A stretch of DNA of 16,163 nt from Aequoribacter sp003520285 (GCA_963966765.1 CAXAAR010000050.1:1-16163); one strand, 5' to 3'; shown: positions 1 through 7,928, numbered from the stretch's first letter. Numbers and translations are program-made. The notes: generated from the sequence alone by a model not told the origin.

Positions 1-76
1 GCTTATAATGCTCTTCACAAAAATCTGATAGTGTATTTTTATACCCTTCTAAGATCATCGGATGATCATCAACCAT
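1..76 (-). CDS. Response regulator, N-terminal start only (runs off the window)
   Basis: Only about 25 codons lie in the window. Reading from the ATG at 76 gives MVDDHPMILEGYKNTL..., the classic start of a CheY-like receiver domain of the NarL/FixJ (LuxR-type) class: a pair of acidic residues (DD) of the Mg2+ pocket followed by HP-x-x-x-EG. The phosphorylated aspartate and any DNA-binding domain are beyond the edge. Upstream in frame the codons read A-L-K-V-L, which is the expected first beta strand. The natural start may therefore be the CTG at 100, since a TGA closes the frame just above it and no ATG, GTG or TTG lies between. Neither start has a clear SD, so translation may be coupled to the gene that ends at 84. 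About 29 of the first 90 bases are G or C, much lower than the neighbouring DNA. Family assignment is fairly secure; start and downstream architecture are not. Confidence 0.72.
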   Translation of the reverse strand, partial: MVDDHPMILEGYKNTLSDFCEEHYK

Positions 77-83
77 TAAGACT

Positions 84-737
84 TTAAGTGCCCGCCTCAG
101 TACGAGTCACGGAATCCATCAGCGAGCAACCTGCGACGGTCACTTGAGAATTCACCAACTGCTTTTGCATCATCGGAAACGCGGTAACTACTGACGTCAC
201 CTGTTGCATGACGTGACTAATAGACGCCTGTATGGCATCGATAGACAATTCTTCTGACAATTGAGCTAGCTCGAAATACAACAGGCTGACACGGTATGCG
301 CTTGCATCGCCGTCTATTACGCTCTGAATACGGCCCGTCGGATCGACCCCAACACTCATGTTACATGAGGTCAAAGCTTTAATATCTGCGCCCAGGCGGT
401 TCAGCTCGCCGCGTACTGATGAGGTGCAAAACGGCATCTCAGGGCAGACGACAACCAGGATAGCGCCATCGTGGAAATCAATCGAGGAGGCCTCACTGGT
501 GATCACACATTTTACGTGCACCGTATCCATCGATTGACAGGTCAGCTCCGTGAATAAGAAGCGCAAGCGGCTGCAGAGTTGATCGATTGACTGCGGCTCA
601 AGGTCCTCAGCGGGATACCGACGATACAGTGGCTCGGCCATGGTCAGTAGTGATGCTTTCTCAGAGGAGTCTGGGAGGGCTCGCAAAGTATCTTGTAAAC
701 CGGTGATTTGTTGCTGTTTGTAGGTTTCCAAGGACAT
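84..737 (-). CDS. Stand-alone N-terminal domain of large NAD-glutamate dehydrogenase (GdhB-like), possible gene remnant
   Basis: The protein has 217 residues from ATG 737. It resembles only the first regulatory (ACT-like) domain of the roughly 1600-residue NAD-dependent glutamate dehydrogenases of Proteobacteria. The resemblance includes an FAEQFF-like segment (here MAEPLY, about residue 33), an MPF-x-x-x-SVRGELNRLG block at about residues 101-116 (usual form MPFLVDSVRMELNRRG), and a closing FEPM-like segment (here FPMMQKQL). Family proteins continue with further ACT domains and a catalytic domain; here a TAA stop follows some 25 residues after the domain, so no enzyme activity is expected. 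ATG 737 is preferred over 803 because it has an AAGGTG SD and places the MAEPLY segment as far from the start as in full-length GdhB. The longer frame (239 residues) adds a basic leader unlike the family. It may be a degraded 5' remnant or a small regulatory protein. The frame is intact. Recognition is from memory of family motifs, without alignment. Confidence 0.6.
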   Translation of the reverse strand: MSLETYKQQQITGLQDTLRALPDSSEKASLLTMAEPLYRRYPAEDLEPQSIDQLCSRLRFLFTELTCQSMDTVHVKCVITSEASSIDFHDGAILVVVCPEMPFCTSSVRGELNRLGADIKALTSCNMSVGVDPTGRIQSVIDGDASAYRVSLLYFELAQLSEELSIDAIQASISHVMQQVTSVVTAFPMMQKQLVNSQVTVAGCSLMDSVTRTEAGT

Positions 738-946
738 TGACCGTTTCACCTTTACCAGAAGAGAGGTTGACTTAGCGCTTGATTTTTCGCCCAAGGCCCC
801 CATAGTACGTAGAACTTTTTCGCGTCATGTGGGTCTTAAGTTCGCATCGCAGATCACAACTTGGCACCGTTTTTAAAAGATCGCGTGCGATTCCGGCGGT
901 GGCACAATTGTACGCTGGAACACATCAGCATGAAACAGGAGATACT

Positions 947-1903
947 GTGACACAATCCGATATTCAAAGTCTCGAGCACTGGCTATCTCAACAGATCGTA
1001 GGTCAAAGTCACCTGGTCAATCGTCTTTTGATTGCTCTCTTGGCAGACGGTCATTTACTGGTCGAAGGCGCCCCCGGGTTGGCCAAAACCAAAGCCATTA
1101 AATGTCTGGCCGATGGTATCGAAGGCGATTTCCATCGTGTCCAATTTACCCCTGACCTCCTCCCCGGCGATGTCACCGGAACCGAGATTTATCGGCCCCA
1201 AGACAGCTCATTCCATTTCCAGAAAGGCCCCATTTTTCACAACCTAGTGTTGGCTGATGAAATTAACAGAGCACCCGCCAAAGTGCAGTCCGCGTTATTA
1301 GAGGCCATGGCCGAGCGTCAAATTTCGGTAGGGTCGACAACCTACCCATTACCTGAACTCTTTTTGGTGATGGCGACTCAAAATCCGATTGAGCAAGAAG
1401 GCACCTACCCCTTACCTGAAGCCCAATTGGATCGCTTTTTGATGCACGTTAAGGTCGGCTATCCCGACGCCAAAACTGAGCATCAAATTTTAGCGATCAC
1501 ACGGCAAGAAGCCATTGGCGCCAAGCCGTCTCTGCCCCAACCAGTGACTCAAGCGACCTTATTCGAAGCACGTAAGGCGGCAATGGCACTCCACATGAGC
1601 GAGCCGGTCGAAAATTATATCGTGCAGCTGGTGATGGCGACTCGCCATCCTGAGAACTACGGCGAGAAGCTCGCACAGTGGATCGAGTTCGGGGCGAGTC
1701 CACGTGCAACCATCGCGCTGGATCGGTGCTCACGAGTCCATGCATGGCTGGCTCAACGCGACTTTGTGACACCCGAAGATGTACTCGCGGTGGCGCCTGA
1801 TGTACTGAGGCACAGAATTTTGAGCAGCTTTGAAGCCGAAGCGAATGGCATCACCACCGATCATATTATTGAACAACTATTGAGTTGCGTGCCGATCGGA
1901 TGA
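947..1903 (+). CDS. MoxR-family AAA+ ATPase
   Basis: A 318-residue AAA+ ATPase of the MoxR group, cytoplasmic, thought to act as a chaperone-like remodelling ATPase with VWA-domain partners. Visible motifs are Walker A GAPGLAKT (residues 41-48), Walker B LVLADEIN (100-107), sensor 1 MATQNP with Asn146, an arginine finger in LDRF (Arg163), and sensor 2 SPRA (Arg253) in the C-terminal lid domain. Length is typical for the family. The GTG at 947 is chosen because AGGAG lies 5 bases upstream and because the family starts shortly before the IVGQ motif. The frame is open back to 827, but the extra 40 residues look like untranslated leader. This is the first gene of the operon, and its stop overlaps the next start by 4 bases (ATGA). 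The natural substrate cannot be told from sequence. Confidence 0.93.
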   Translation: MTQSDIQSLEHWLSQQIVGQSHLVNRLLIALLADGHLLVEGAPGLAKTKAIKCLADGIEGDFHRVQFTPDLLPGDVTGTEIYRPQDSSFHFQKGPIFHNLVLADEINRAPAKVQSALLEAMAERQISVGSTTYPLPELFLVMATQNPIEQEGTYPLPEAQLDRFLMHVKVGYPDAKTEHQILAITRQEAIGAKPSLPQPVTQATLFEARKAAMALHMSEPVENYIVQLVMATRHPENYGEKLAQWIEFGASPRATIALDRCSRVHAWLAQRDFVTPEDVLAVAPDVLRHRILSSFEAEANGITTDHIIEQLLSCVPIG

Positions 1904-2844
1904 TGTCAGCCCAAAGGCAACACAACGAGGCGCCACATGGCGCATATACCGATTTGCCGCGTCTGCTCGAGGCCCGCTATCTGGCGCGTCAACTCGACTT
2001 GCACACTCGCAATGCAGCACTCGCCTTACTTGCGGGACAACAAAGCAGCAGTCGCCGTGGACGCGGCTTAGATTTCGATGAGGTCCGTAAATACTACCCA
2101 GGCGATGATGTCAGATCGATCGACTGGCGTGTTACTGCACGAACCAGTGATCCTCACACCAAAGTATTCCGGGAAGAACGGGAACGTCCCGTACTGATCG
2201 CCCTCGACCAACGAAATAGCCTCTTCTTTGGTTCGCAAACCTGTTTTAAATCGGTGTACGCAGCAGAGCTCGCAGCAGTCCTGGCATGGACCGCACTCGA
2301 GGGTGGAGACCGGGTTGGCGGCTTAATCAGTGCCGAGCACGACACCATCGAATTGCGCCCCAAGGCATCCCGAAGCGCTGTTCTCCATTTCTTGCAGCGT
2401 AGCTTAGAGGCCAATCGTCAGCTTCCCAATCGCTCCCCAAGTACCGCCATGGCGATGACACAGCAGCTGGTTGCACTGCGACGCATTGCCCGCCCGGGAT
2501 CTCATTTAATACTGATTAGCGACTTCGCCGATTACAGCACGGATGCCGATTTGAAGCATCTCAGTTCACTGGCTCGCCACAACCGAATCACCGTTTGCTT
2601 CATCTCTGATCCACTCGAATTGCAAGCACCAAGAGCGGGAGTCTACCCCTTTACAGACGGCAGTTCGACGGGTCAACTTGATACCACGTCGAAGACACTG
2701 AGCGAGGCGTATGAGCTGATCGTGAAGCAGCGACTGCAGACGCTGCAAACTGACTGCCGCGGGCTAGGTATACCCGTCATCGCATGCAGCACGGTTGACC
2801 CCATCGGCAAGGTGTTGAGACCCCTGTTTGGAGGATCTCGATGA
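1900..2844 (+). CDS. DUF58 domain protein of the MoxR/Bat operon
   Basis: A 314-residue protein with a DUF58 core. The diagnostic stretch at about residues 53-76 reads RGRGLDFDEVRKYYPGDD followed by VRSIDW, and is followed by HTKVFREERERPVLIALD. DUF58 proteins contain a degenerate VWA-like fold and almost always sit directly downstream of MoxR ATPases, which fits here. No signal peptide or membrane segment is seen, so it is probably cytoplasmic or membrane-peripheral. The ATG at 1900 overlaps the MoxR stop (ATGATG; the second ATG, at 1903, is an alternative). An in-frame TTG at 1885 is less likely. No strong SD precedes it, which suggests translational coupling. The molecular role is unknown; an adaptor between the ATPase and the membrane VWA proteins is an inference from context. 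Confidence 0.9.
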   Translation: MMSAQRQHNEAPHGAYTDLPRLLEARYLARQLDLHTRNAALALLAGQQSSSRRGRGLDFDEVRKYYPGDDVRSIDWRVTARTSDPHTKVFREERERPVLIALDQRNSLFFGSQTCFKSVYAAELAAVLAWTALEGGDRVGGLISAEHDTIELRPKASRSAVLHFLQRSLEANRQLPNRSPSTAMAMTQQLVALRRIARPGSHLILISDFADYSTDADLKHLSSLARHNRITVCFISDPLELQAPRAGVYPFTDGSSTGQLDTTSKTLSEAYELIVKQRLQTLQTDCRGLGIPVIACSTVDPIGKVLRPLFGGSR

Positions 2845-3335
2845 ACCCGCAAGATCCCCTCGCCCAACTCAAGCCTCTGCGCCTTCCAGACGCCGATTTT
2901 AGCTGGCCACTGGCGCCTGGCTGGTGGCTACTGGCTCTCTTGGTGCTGATCGTGATCAGCGCAATGGTATGGTTATTGTATCGCCGTTTTAAGCGCTCCG
3001 CGGTGATTCGACAAGCACGGCGTGAGCTGGCAACCATCGCTCTCAACTGGCAGCGGCCCGACGATAGCGCTGCTGCATGCCAAGCCATCAATGCGCTCTT
3101 GAAATCGGTCGCCTTACACTACGATAATCGCTGCGATGTCGCTGCACTCAGTGGCGATATTTGGAAAAGTTACCTGTTGCAGAGTGTCTCTGAGCGACAC
3201 CGACACAGGCTCAATTTTGATCTGATCGACTGGATGTACACCCCGAATACTGAGCGCCTATGGCAAGAGCGCTCTACCTACCTCGATTCCGCCAAAAACT
3301 GGCTCAAGCATTACCGCGGAGGTAGCCATGCTTGA
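2841..3335 (+). CDS. DUF4381 single-pass membrane protein
   Basis: A 164-residue protein matching DUF4381: an N-terminal MNPQDPLAQLKPLRLPD segment, then SWPLAPGWW leading into one hydrophobic helix (about residues 28-47), a basic RRFKR stop-transfer sequence, and a cytoplasmic helical tail. DUF4381 proteins are a fixed small component of gammaproteobacterial MoxR-Bat operons, between the DUF58 protein and the first VWA protein, as here. GGAGG lies 6 bases before the ATG, and the start overlaps the DUF58 stop by 4 bases (ATGA). Its own stop overlaps the next gene by 8 bases. Function is not known. By position it could be a membrane anchor or assembly factor for the neighbouring VWA proteins (inference). 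Confidence 0.88.
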   Translation: MNPQDPLAQLKPLRLPDADFSWPLAPGWWLLALLVLIVISAMVWLLYRRFKRSAVIRQARRELATIALNWQRPDDSAAACQAINALLKSVALHYDNRCDVAALSGDIWKSYLLQSVSERHRHRLNFDLIDWMYTPNTERLWQERSTYLDSAKNWLKHYRGGSHA

Positions 3336-4347
3336 GTGGCTCTGGCCGTGGATGTTTGCGCTCATCCCCTTGCCCTTAGTCGGATTACTGCGGCGAGCGC
3401 GGTCTCAACGCTCATCCCAAAATGCGATTTGGGTGCCCCAGTTTCAGCAGTGGCAGAGTGTGGCGGCAAGCCGCACCACGGCACAAACCCACTTGAGCAG
3501 CCCGAGATACTGGCTATTATTCCTGATTTGGTGTGCTTTGGTTGCTGGGATTGCAAGACCCCAATGGATTGGAGAACCGATCTTACTTCCCCAATCGGGT
3601 CGTGACTTACTGCTTGCAGTCGACATCTCTGGCAGCATGCGCGTCGAGGACATGATCGTTAATCAGCAAGTTATTCGGCGTATTGATGCGGTGCGACAGA
3701 TCGGCGCCGAGTTTATCGAACGCCGAGAAGGTGACCGAGTGGGCCTTATCCTATTTGGGAGCAGAGCCTACATGCAGTCACCCCTGAGCTTCGATCGGGA
3801 CACTGTGCAACAGTTTCTGCTCGAAGCACAGATCGGCTTCGCTGGGAGTGAAACAGCGATTGGCGATGCGCTCGGTCTGGCGGTCAAGCGCCTCCGAGAG
3901 AAAAGCAGTGGTGATCGGGTCGTGATTCTGCTGACTGATGGGCAGGATACCGCCTCGAGTGTAGCGCCTCTGGACGCCACCGCACTGGCAGCCAACTACA
4001 AGGTCAAAGTCTATACCATCGGTATCGGAGCGGACGAGATGCTGGTGCCAAGCCTGTTTGGGAGTCGCCGTGTCAATCCGTCGGCGGAATTAGATGAGTC
4101 GACTCTGACGGCAATGGCTGAATCCACAGGTGGACGTTACTTCAGAGCGCGCTCACCACAAGAGCTCGCCACCATCTATGATCTGTTAGATGAACTGGAA
4201 CCCGCACAAACTGAGGGTGCGACGTTCAGGCCACAGCAGTCACTGTTGCATTGGCCAATTGGTCTCGCAGGCATATTGACCCTTCTATGGCTGGCATTAC
4301 AGCGACGTCGTTTGATCGCTGGGGGGACCAATGCTGAGCTTCCCTGA
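3328..4347 (+). CDS. batA: BatA-like membrane-anchored VWA protein
   Basis: A 339-residue protein with two N-terminal hydrophobic segments (about residues 3-22 and 61-76), a von Willebrand factor A domain, and a C-terminal helix (about 307-325) followed by arginines. The MIDAS metal-binding site is complete: DISGS (Asp99, Ser101, Ser103), a threonine in GSETAIGDAL (Thr176), and LLTDGQD with Asp204. This architecture is that of BatA in the Bacteroides aerotolerance operon family; the VWA domain is held at the membrane, probably as a protein-interaction module for its BatB partner. A GGAGG SD lies 5 bases before the ATG. The gene overlaps its upstream neighbour by 8 bases and its downstream neighbour by 17, so the proteins are probably made in coordinated amounts. 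The symbol follows common usage for this operon position; the ligand is unknown. Confidence 0.88.
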   Translation: MLEWLWPWMFALIPLPLVGLLRRARSQRSSQNAIWVPQFQQWQSVAASRTTAQTHLSSPRYWLLFLIWCALVAGIARPQWIGEPILLPQSGRDLLLAVDISGSMRVEDMIVNQQVIRRIDAVRQIGAEFIERREGDRVGLILFGSRAYMQSPLSFDRDTVQQFLLEAQIGFAGSETAIGDALGLAVKRLREKSSGDRVVILLTDGQDTASSVAPLDATALAANYKVKVYTIGIGADEMLVPSLFGSRRVNPSAELDESTLTAMAESTGGRYFRARSPQELATIYDLLDELEPAQTEGATFRPQQSLLHWPIGLAGILTLLWLALQRRRLIAGGTNAELP

Positions 4348-6217
4348 GATACATTTCTTGCGGCCCGAGTGGCTCTGGCTGTTGTTACCCACTGCGGTTG
4401 GTATTGGTCTGTTATTGATCAAAACGACACGTTCGAATCAGTGGTCTGATGTTATCGCGCCTGATCTGCTCGATCACCTGCTACCTAACAACGCTCAGTC
4501 GCGCCAGAGAGGTCCTTGGTTGTGGCTCGGTTTGGCCTGGTTATCGGGCATTATTGCTGCCTCGGGCCCGTCCTGGCAGCAAACACCGGTGCCCGTATCA
4601 CAACAAAAGTCAGCCTATGTCATTGTGCTTGACCTGAGTTATTCGATGTACGCTGAAGACCTGAGTCCGTCACGCCTGGTGCGGGCAACGCAAAAAATCC
4701 GAGACCTTTTGGCACTGCAACAAGATACCCAAGTTGGGCTGATTGCTTATGCCGGCGACGCGCACGTGGTCACGCCTCTGACCGATGATCTGGCGACGAT
4801 CGAGAACTTAGTCCCGGCGCTGGTCCCCAGTATCATGCCTGTGCCCGGCAGTAGTCCAGAAGCCGCATTTGCGCTGGCGCGAGATTTATTAAACTCATCT
4901 GGTGTGCCAGGTGGCGGAATCCTCTGGATCACCGATGACATCGAGACTGATCAGGCTAAATCGCTGGTCACTGAACTCAGTACAGCAGATCTAGCGGTCA
5001 CCATTTTAGGCGTCGGAACTCAGTCGGGAGCACCTATTCCACTGGGCAATGGTGGTTTTCTGCGAGACGCAGCGAATAATATCGTCGTCCCCTCTTTACC
5101 GCAGAAACGACTGGAGCAACTGGCAGCGGATTTGGGCGGGCACTTCAGCTTGCTGACCTTCGATGATAGCGACATCAACACAGCACTGGACCGCCTGAGC
5201 CAAACTGATCAGCGCAGCCAAATTATCGTTGAGCGACAAGCGGATACTTGGGCTGATGCTGGCCACTGGTGGCTTGTTCCCTGGCTTATCACAATCTTTG
5301 GCCTCATTCTTAAGAACCCTAGCGCGCTGTTGGCTCTGATCATTATGGCTGTCCCACTCGGTCTCGCTCCACAACACGTGATCGCACAGGCACCCAAGGA
5401 AACACCTCCACAGAGCTCCCGCAGTCTCTGGCAACAGTTGTGGCAAACACCGAACCAGCAAGCCGCGAAGCTACTTGAAACCGACCCCAAGGCCGCCGCT
5501 GCTTTATTTGACGACCCCGCTTGGGCTGCTATCGCCAGCTACCAAGCCAACGATTCAGTGACTGCACTCGAGCAGTTCGAGGCACTACCGGGTGAAACCG
5601 CGAGCGATTGGTATAACCTGGGCAACGCGCGCGCCAAAGCTGGACAACTGGAAGAAGCTCTGGCGGCGTTTGACCAATCATTGGCTCTGGAGCCCAGTGA
5701 TGATGCACAGTTTAACCGTGATCTGGTCGCCCAATTACTGCAACAACAAGATCAATCAGAGACCGAGCAGCAAGGTGATGGATCACAATCGGATGACTCA
5801 CAAAGTTCCGAGAGCTCGAGCTCCAAGGGCCAGGAGTCGGAATCCTCTGACACTTCCGAGAGTAACAGCGAGGCTAGCAGCGACCCTTCCGATACCGATC
5901 AAAACTCTGATCAACAGAGTGGCGCGAGCGACCCATCGGAGCAGAAATCAGACCCTCAAGCTGCGCCACCGGCAAGCGACACTGACGCCTCAGCCGAGGG
6001 CTCAGAATCCGATAGCGAGGCTGCTGAAGCCGAGCAGGCGCTGGCAGAACAAACGATTAACGATGCGCGCGCCGATCAGGAAAAGCAACAAGCTATGGAA
6101 CAGTGGATCCGCCGAATAGAGGACGACCCCTCAGGGCTCTTGCGAGAGAAGTTTCGCTACGAAAGCGAGCAACGACAACGACAAAACACGACTCAAAATG
6201 GTCAAAAAGTATGGTGA
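4331..6217 (+). CDS. batB: BatB-BatC fusion: VWA domain plus TPR and acidic Ser-rich region
   Basis: A 628-residue protein. It starts with hydrophobic segments (about residues 12-30 and 62-78), then a VWA domain with a complete MIDAS: DLSYS (Asp101, Ser103, Ser105), TPLTDD (about 148-153) and WITDD (Asp202). A hydrophobic hairpin (about 312-350) follows. Next come tetratricopeptide-type repeats, the clearest being WYNLGNARAKAGQLEEALAA at 427-446. A long low-complexity stretch rich in Ser, Asp, Glu and Gln spans about 470-565. A conserved-looking end reads QWIRRIEDDPSGLLREKF (591-608). In other bacteria the VWA part (BatB) and the TPR part (BatC) are separate proteins; here they are one chain, which is common in Gammaproteobacteria. 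A G-rich SD lies just before ATG 4331. The VWA and TPR parts probably interact with BatA and BatD at the inner membrane (inference). Confidence 0.88.
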   Translation: MLSFPEIHFLRPEWLWLLLPTAVGIGLLLIKTTRSNQWSDVIAPDLLDHLLPNNAQSRQRGPWLWLGLAWLSGIIAASGPSWQQTPVPVSQQKSAYVIVLDLSYSMYAEDLSPSRLVRATQKIRDLLALQQDTQVGLIAYAGDAHVVTPLTDDLATIENLVPALVPSIMPVPGSSPEAAFALARDLLNSSGVPGGGILWITDDIETDQAKSLVTELSTADLAVTILGVGTQSGAPIPLGNGGFLRDAANNIVVPSLPQKRLEQLAADLGGHFSLLTFDDSDINTALDRLSQTDQRSQIIVERQADTWADAGHWWLVPWLITIFGLILKNPSALLALIIMAVPLGLAPQHVIAQAPKETPPQSSRSLWQQLWQTPNQQAAKLLETDPKAAAALFDDPAWAAIASYQANDSVTALEQFEALPGETASDWYNLGNARAKAGQLEEALAAFDQSLALEPSDDAQFNRDLVAQLLQQQDQSETEQQGDGSQSDDSQSSESSSSKGQESESSDTSESNSEASSDPSDTDQNSDQQSGASDPSEQKSDPQAAPPASDTDASAEGSESDSEAAEAEQALAEQTINDARADQEKQQAMEQWIRRIEDDPSGLLREKFRYESEQRQRQNTTQNGQKVW

Positions 6218-6221
6218 CACA

Positions 6222-7928
6222 ATGCGACGTATACTAGCCCTGACGATGCTGCTTTACAGTTTGAGCGCGCCCAGTGTCGCTGCACTCACAGCATCTGTAG
6301 ATCGCACCGACATTGCACTGGGCGATATTATCACGCTAAACCTTAGCTCAGAGACCGGCGCGGAGTTATCGAACCTCGATTTAAGCTCAGTACAGGCCTC
6401 GTTCGAACTGCTCGGTCAATCAAGCTCGAGCAACCTCCAAATCATCAATGGTGCCGTAACTCGCTCAAATACGCTTCGAGTCGACCTAACACCCAAACGA
6501 CAGGGCATCGCTGTCATTCCCGCACTCGAGATCGATGGCGAACGCACCGAGCCAATCAACATCCAAGTCGGCCCCCCAGTTGTAGCCACCAGCGGTGACT
6601 CAACACTCAACTTCCGCGCCGAATCCGATCGGCAATCGGTGTATGTGCAGGGACAGGTGCGACTGACTATCACCATCGAACGCGCGATTAACTTAGATGA
6701 TCTGAATGTTTCAGAGCTCGAGATTCCGAACGCGCACGTCGAGCTGGTCGAGCAGCAAACGTTCCAGCGAACCATTGCGGGTAAGCCTTGGATCATTCAC
6801 GAGCTACACTATGTGATATTCCCTGAGCAATCCGGATCGCTGACGATACCCAGCTTGCGACTGAGCGGACGAGAAATGCTAGGCGGGGGCGGACTCTTCG
6901 CTCGATCTCGTGCTGGGCAACTCATCACGCGCAATACCGCGCCTATCATTGTAACGGTCAAACCCATCCCCTACTCGTTTCCAGACAGTCCGTGGATTGT
7001 CGCTGAAGCATTAACGCTCGGTGACAACCTGGGCGACTCGATCTCGGTTCGCGCGGGCGAGGCTCTGACTCGCACTCTCACCCTACGTGGCACCGGAGTT
7101 CAAGGGGTGCAGCTGCCACCGATACCAACCAGGCTGCCACAGGCATTGAAATACTATCCTGATCAACCCGTCATCAAAGATCTTGATAGCGCTCAGGGTT
7201 TAAGCGGCGAGCGCATTGAAAGTAGCGCGATCATCGCTTCTCAAGAGGGGTTAGTGACCCTAGAGGCAATCGAGATCCCGTTCTGGAATAGTGTCACCGA
7301 CCAGCTTGATTTCGCCAGGCTACCCGAAAGACGCCTCACGATAAGCCCCCGTGTGCTGCAGGAGACCGACCAGCCCAGACCACGCGATGAGTTTGTGATG
7401 GCACCGCCGCCTTCGTTAGACGACAGTCAGTTTGATCAAACCCCAGAGTCGACACCTCTCTCTCAACCCATTGTGACTGCCGGGTGGTGGCCGATGATCA
7501 CCGGCACTATCACACTGCTATGGCTGGCGACCTTGTTGTGGGGCTGGCGACGCGGACAAGCACACAAGAAAAGTGCAGCGCCAACAAGCGCTGCACATGA
7601 GAGCCAAAGCGATTTGCTGCGGCAAGCAATTGATGCGGCCCGACATAGCGATGCGGGGCAAACCCTGCAACATCTGAGAGCATTCGTTCACGCCTTGCCC
7701 GAGTCACAATCCACTCATCTCGACAGCATCGAAAGCTTAGGACAAAGAATAGGCTCAGCGAGCCTAGAGCGCGAGCTTCAGCAACTGCTGCGACAACGAT
7801 ACAGCGCTACCCCGCAAACATGGCAGGGCACCGCACTCGCCAAACTGTTGCGACAGCACAGAAGAGAAATCGAGCAGCTCTTGGCCCCGCGTTCAGACGC
7901 CTCACTGCGGCTGTACCCGCCGAATTAA
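6222..7928 (+). CDS. batD: BatD-like exported protein with C-terminal membrane anchor
   Basis: A 568-residue protein recognised as BatD (oxygen-tolerance family). A signal peptide (MRRILALTMLLYSLSAPSVA, residues 1-20) is followed by several beta-rich, Ig-like periplasmic segments, including the typical opening ASVDRTDIALGDIITL. One transmembrane helix lies at about 421-442 (GWWPMITGTITLLWLATLLW), and a helical cytoplasmic tail follows. ATG 6222 is preferred to ATG 6198: it begins directly at the signal peptide, has GGTGA 5 bases upstream, and lies 4 bases after the BatB stop at 6217. The longer form would prefix eight residues to the signal peptide. As last gene of the operon it is probably the periplasmic partner of the VWA proteins; its binding partners are not known. 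Confidence 0.87.
   Translation: MRRILALTMLLYSLSAPSVAALTASVDRTDIALGDIITLNLSSETGAELSNLDLSSVQASFELLGQSSSSNLQIINGAVTRSNTLRVDLTPKRQGIAVIPALEIDGERTEPINIQVGPPVVATSGDSTLNFRAESDRQSVYVQGQVRLTITIERAINLDDLNVSELEIPNAHVELVEQQTFQRTIAGKPWIIHELHYVIFPEQSGSLTIPSLRLSGREMLGGGGLFARSRAGQLITRNTAPIIVTVKPIPYSFPDSPWIVAEALTLGDNLGDSISVRAGEALTRTLTLRGTGVQGVQLPPIPTRLPQALKYYPDQPVIKDLDSAQGLSGERIESSAIIASQEGLVTLEAIEIPFWNSVTDQLDFARLPERRLTISPRVLQETDQPRPRDEFVMAPPPSLDDSQFDQTPESTPLSQPIVTAGWWPMITGTITLLWLATLLWGWRRGQAHKKSAAPTSAAHESQSDLLRQAIDAARHSDAGQTLQHLRAFVHALPESQSTHLDSIESLGQRIGSASLERELQQLLRQRYSATPQTWQGTALAKLLRQHRREIEQLLAPRSDASLRLYPPN

Noticed and set aside
53..67. Inverted repeat GATCATC-G-GATGATC near the left edge
   Set aside because: It falls inside codons for the DDHPMI motif of the response regulator and is explained by the coding sequence.
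738..803. N-terminal extension of the GDH-like protein to ATG 803
   Set aside because: It has no SD, the added residues are unlike the family, and a TACTAT sequence that could be a -10 box overlaps that ATG.
779..807. Possible sigma-70 promoter TTGATT - 16 bases - CATAGT before the Bat operon
   Set aside because: Each hexamer matches only four of six consensus bases and the spacer is short; too weak to list as a feature.
900..915. Sigma-54-like TGGCAC...GC sequence upstream of the MoxR gene
   Set aside because: The GG and GC elements are 13 bases apart instead of 12 and the TTGC block is absent.
5592..6119. A 175-residue open frame rich in Arg, Pro, Thr and Ser on the plus strand
   Set aside because: It lies entirely inside batB in another frame and is the shadow of the Ser/Asp/Gln-rich repeat region; it has no SD and no family resemblance.
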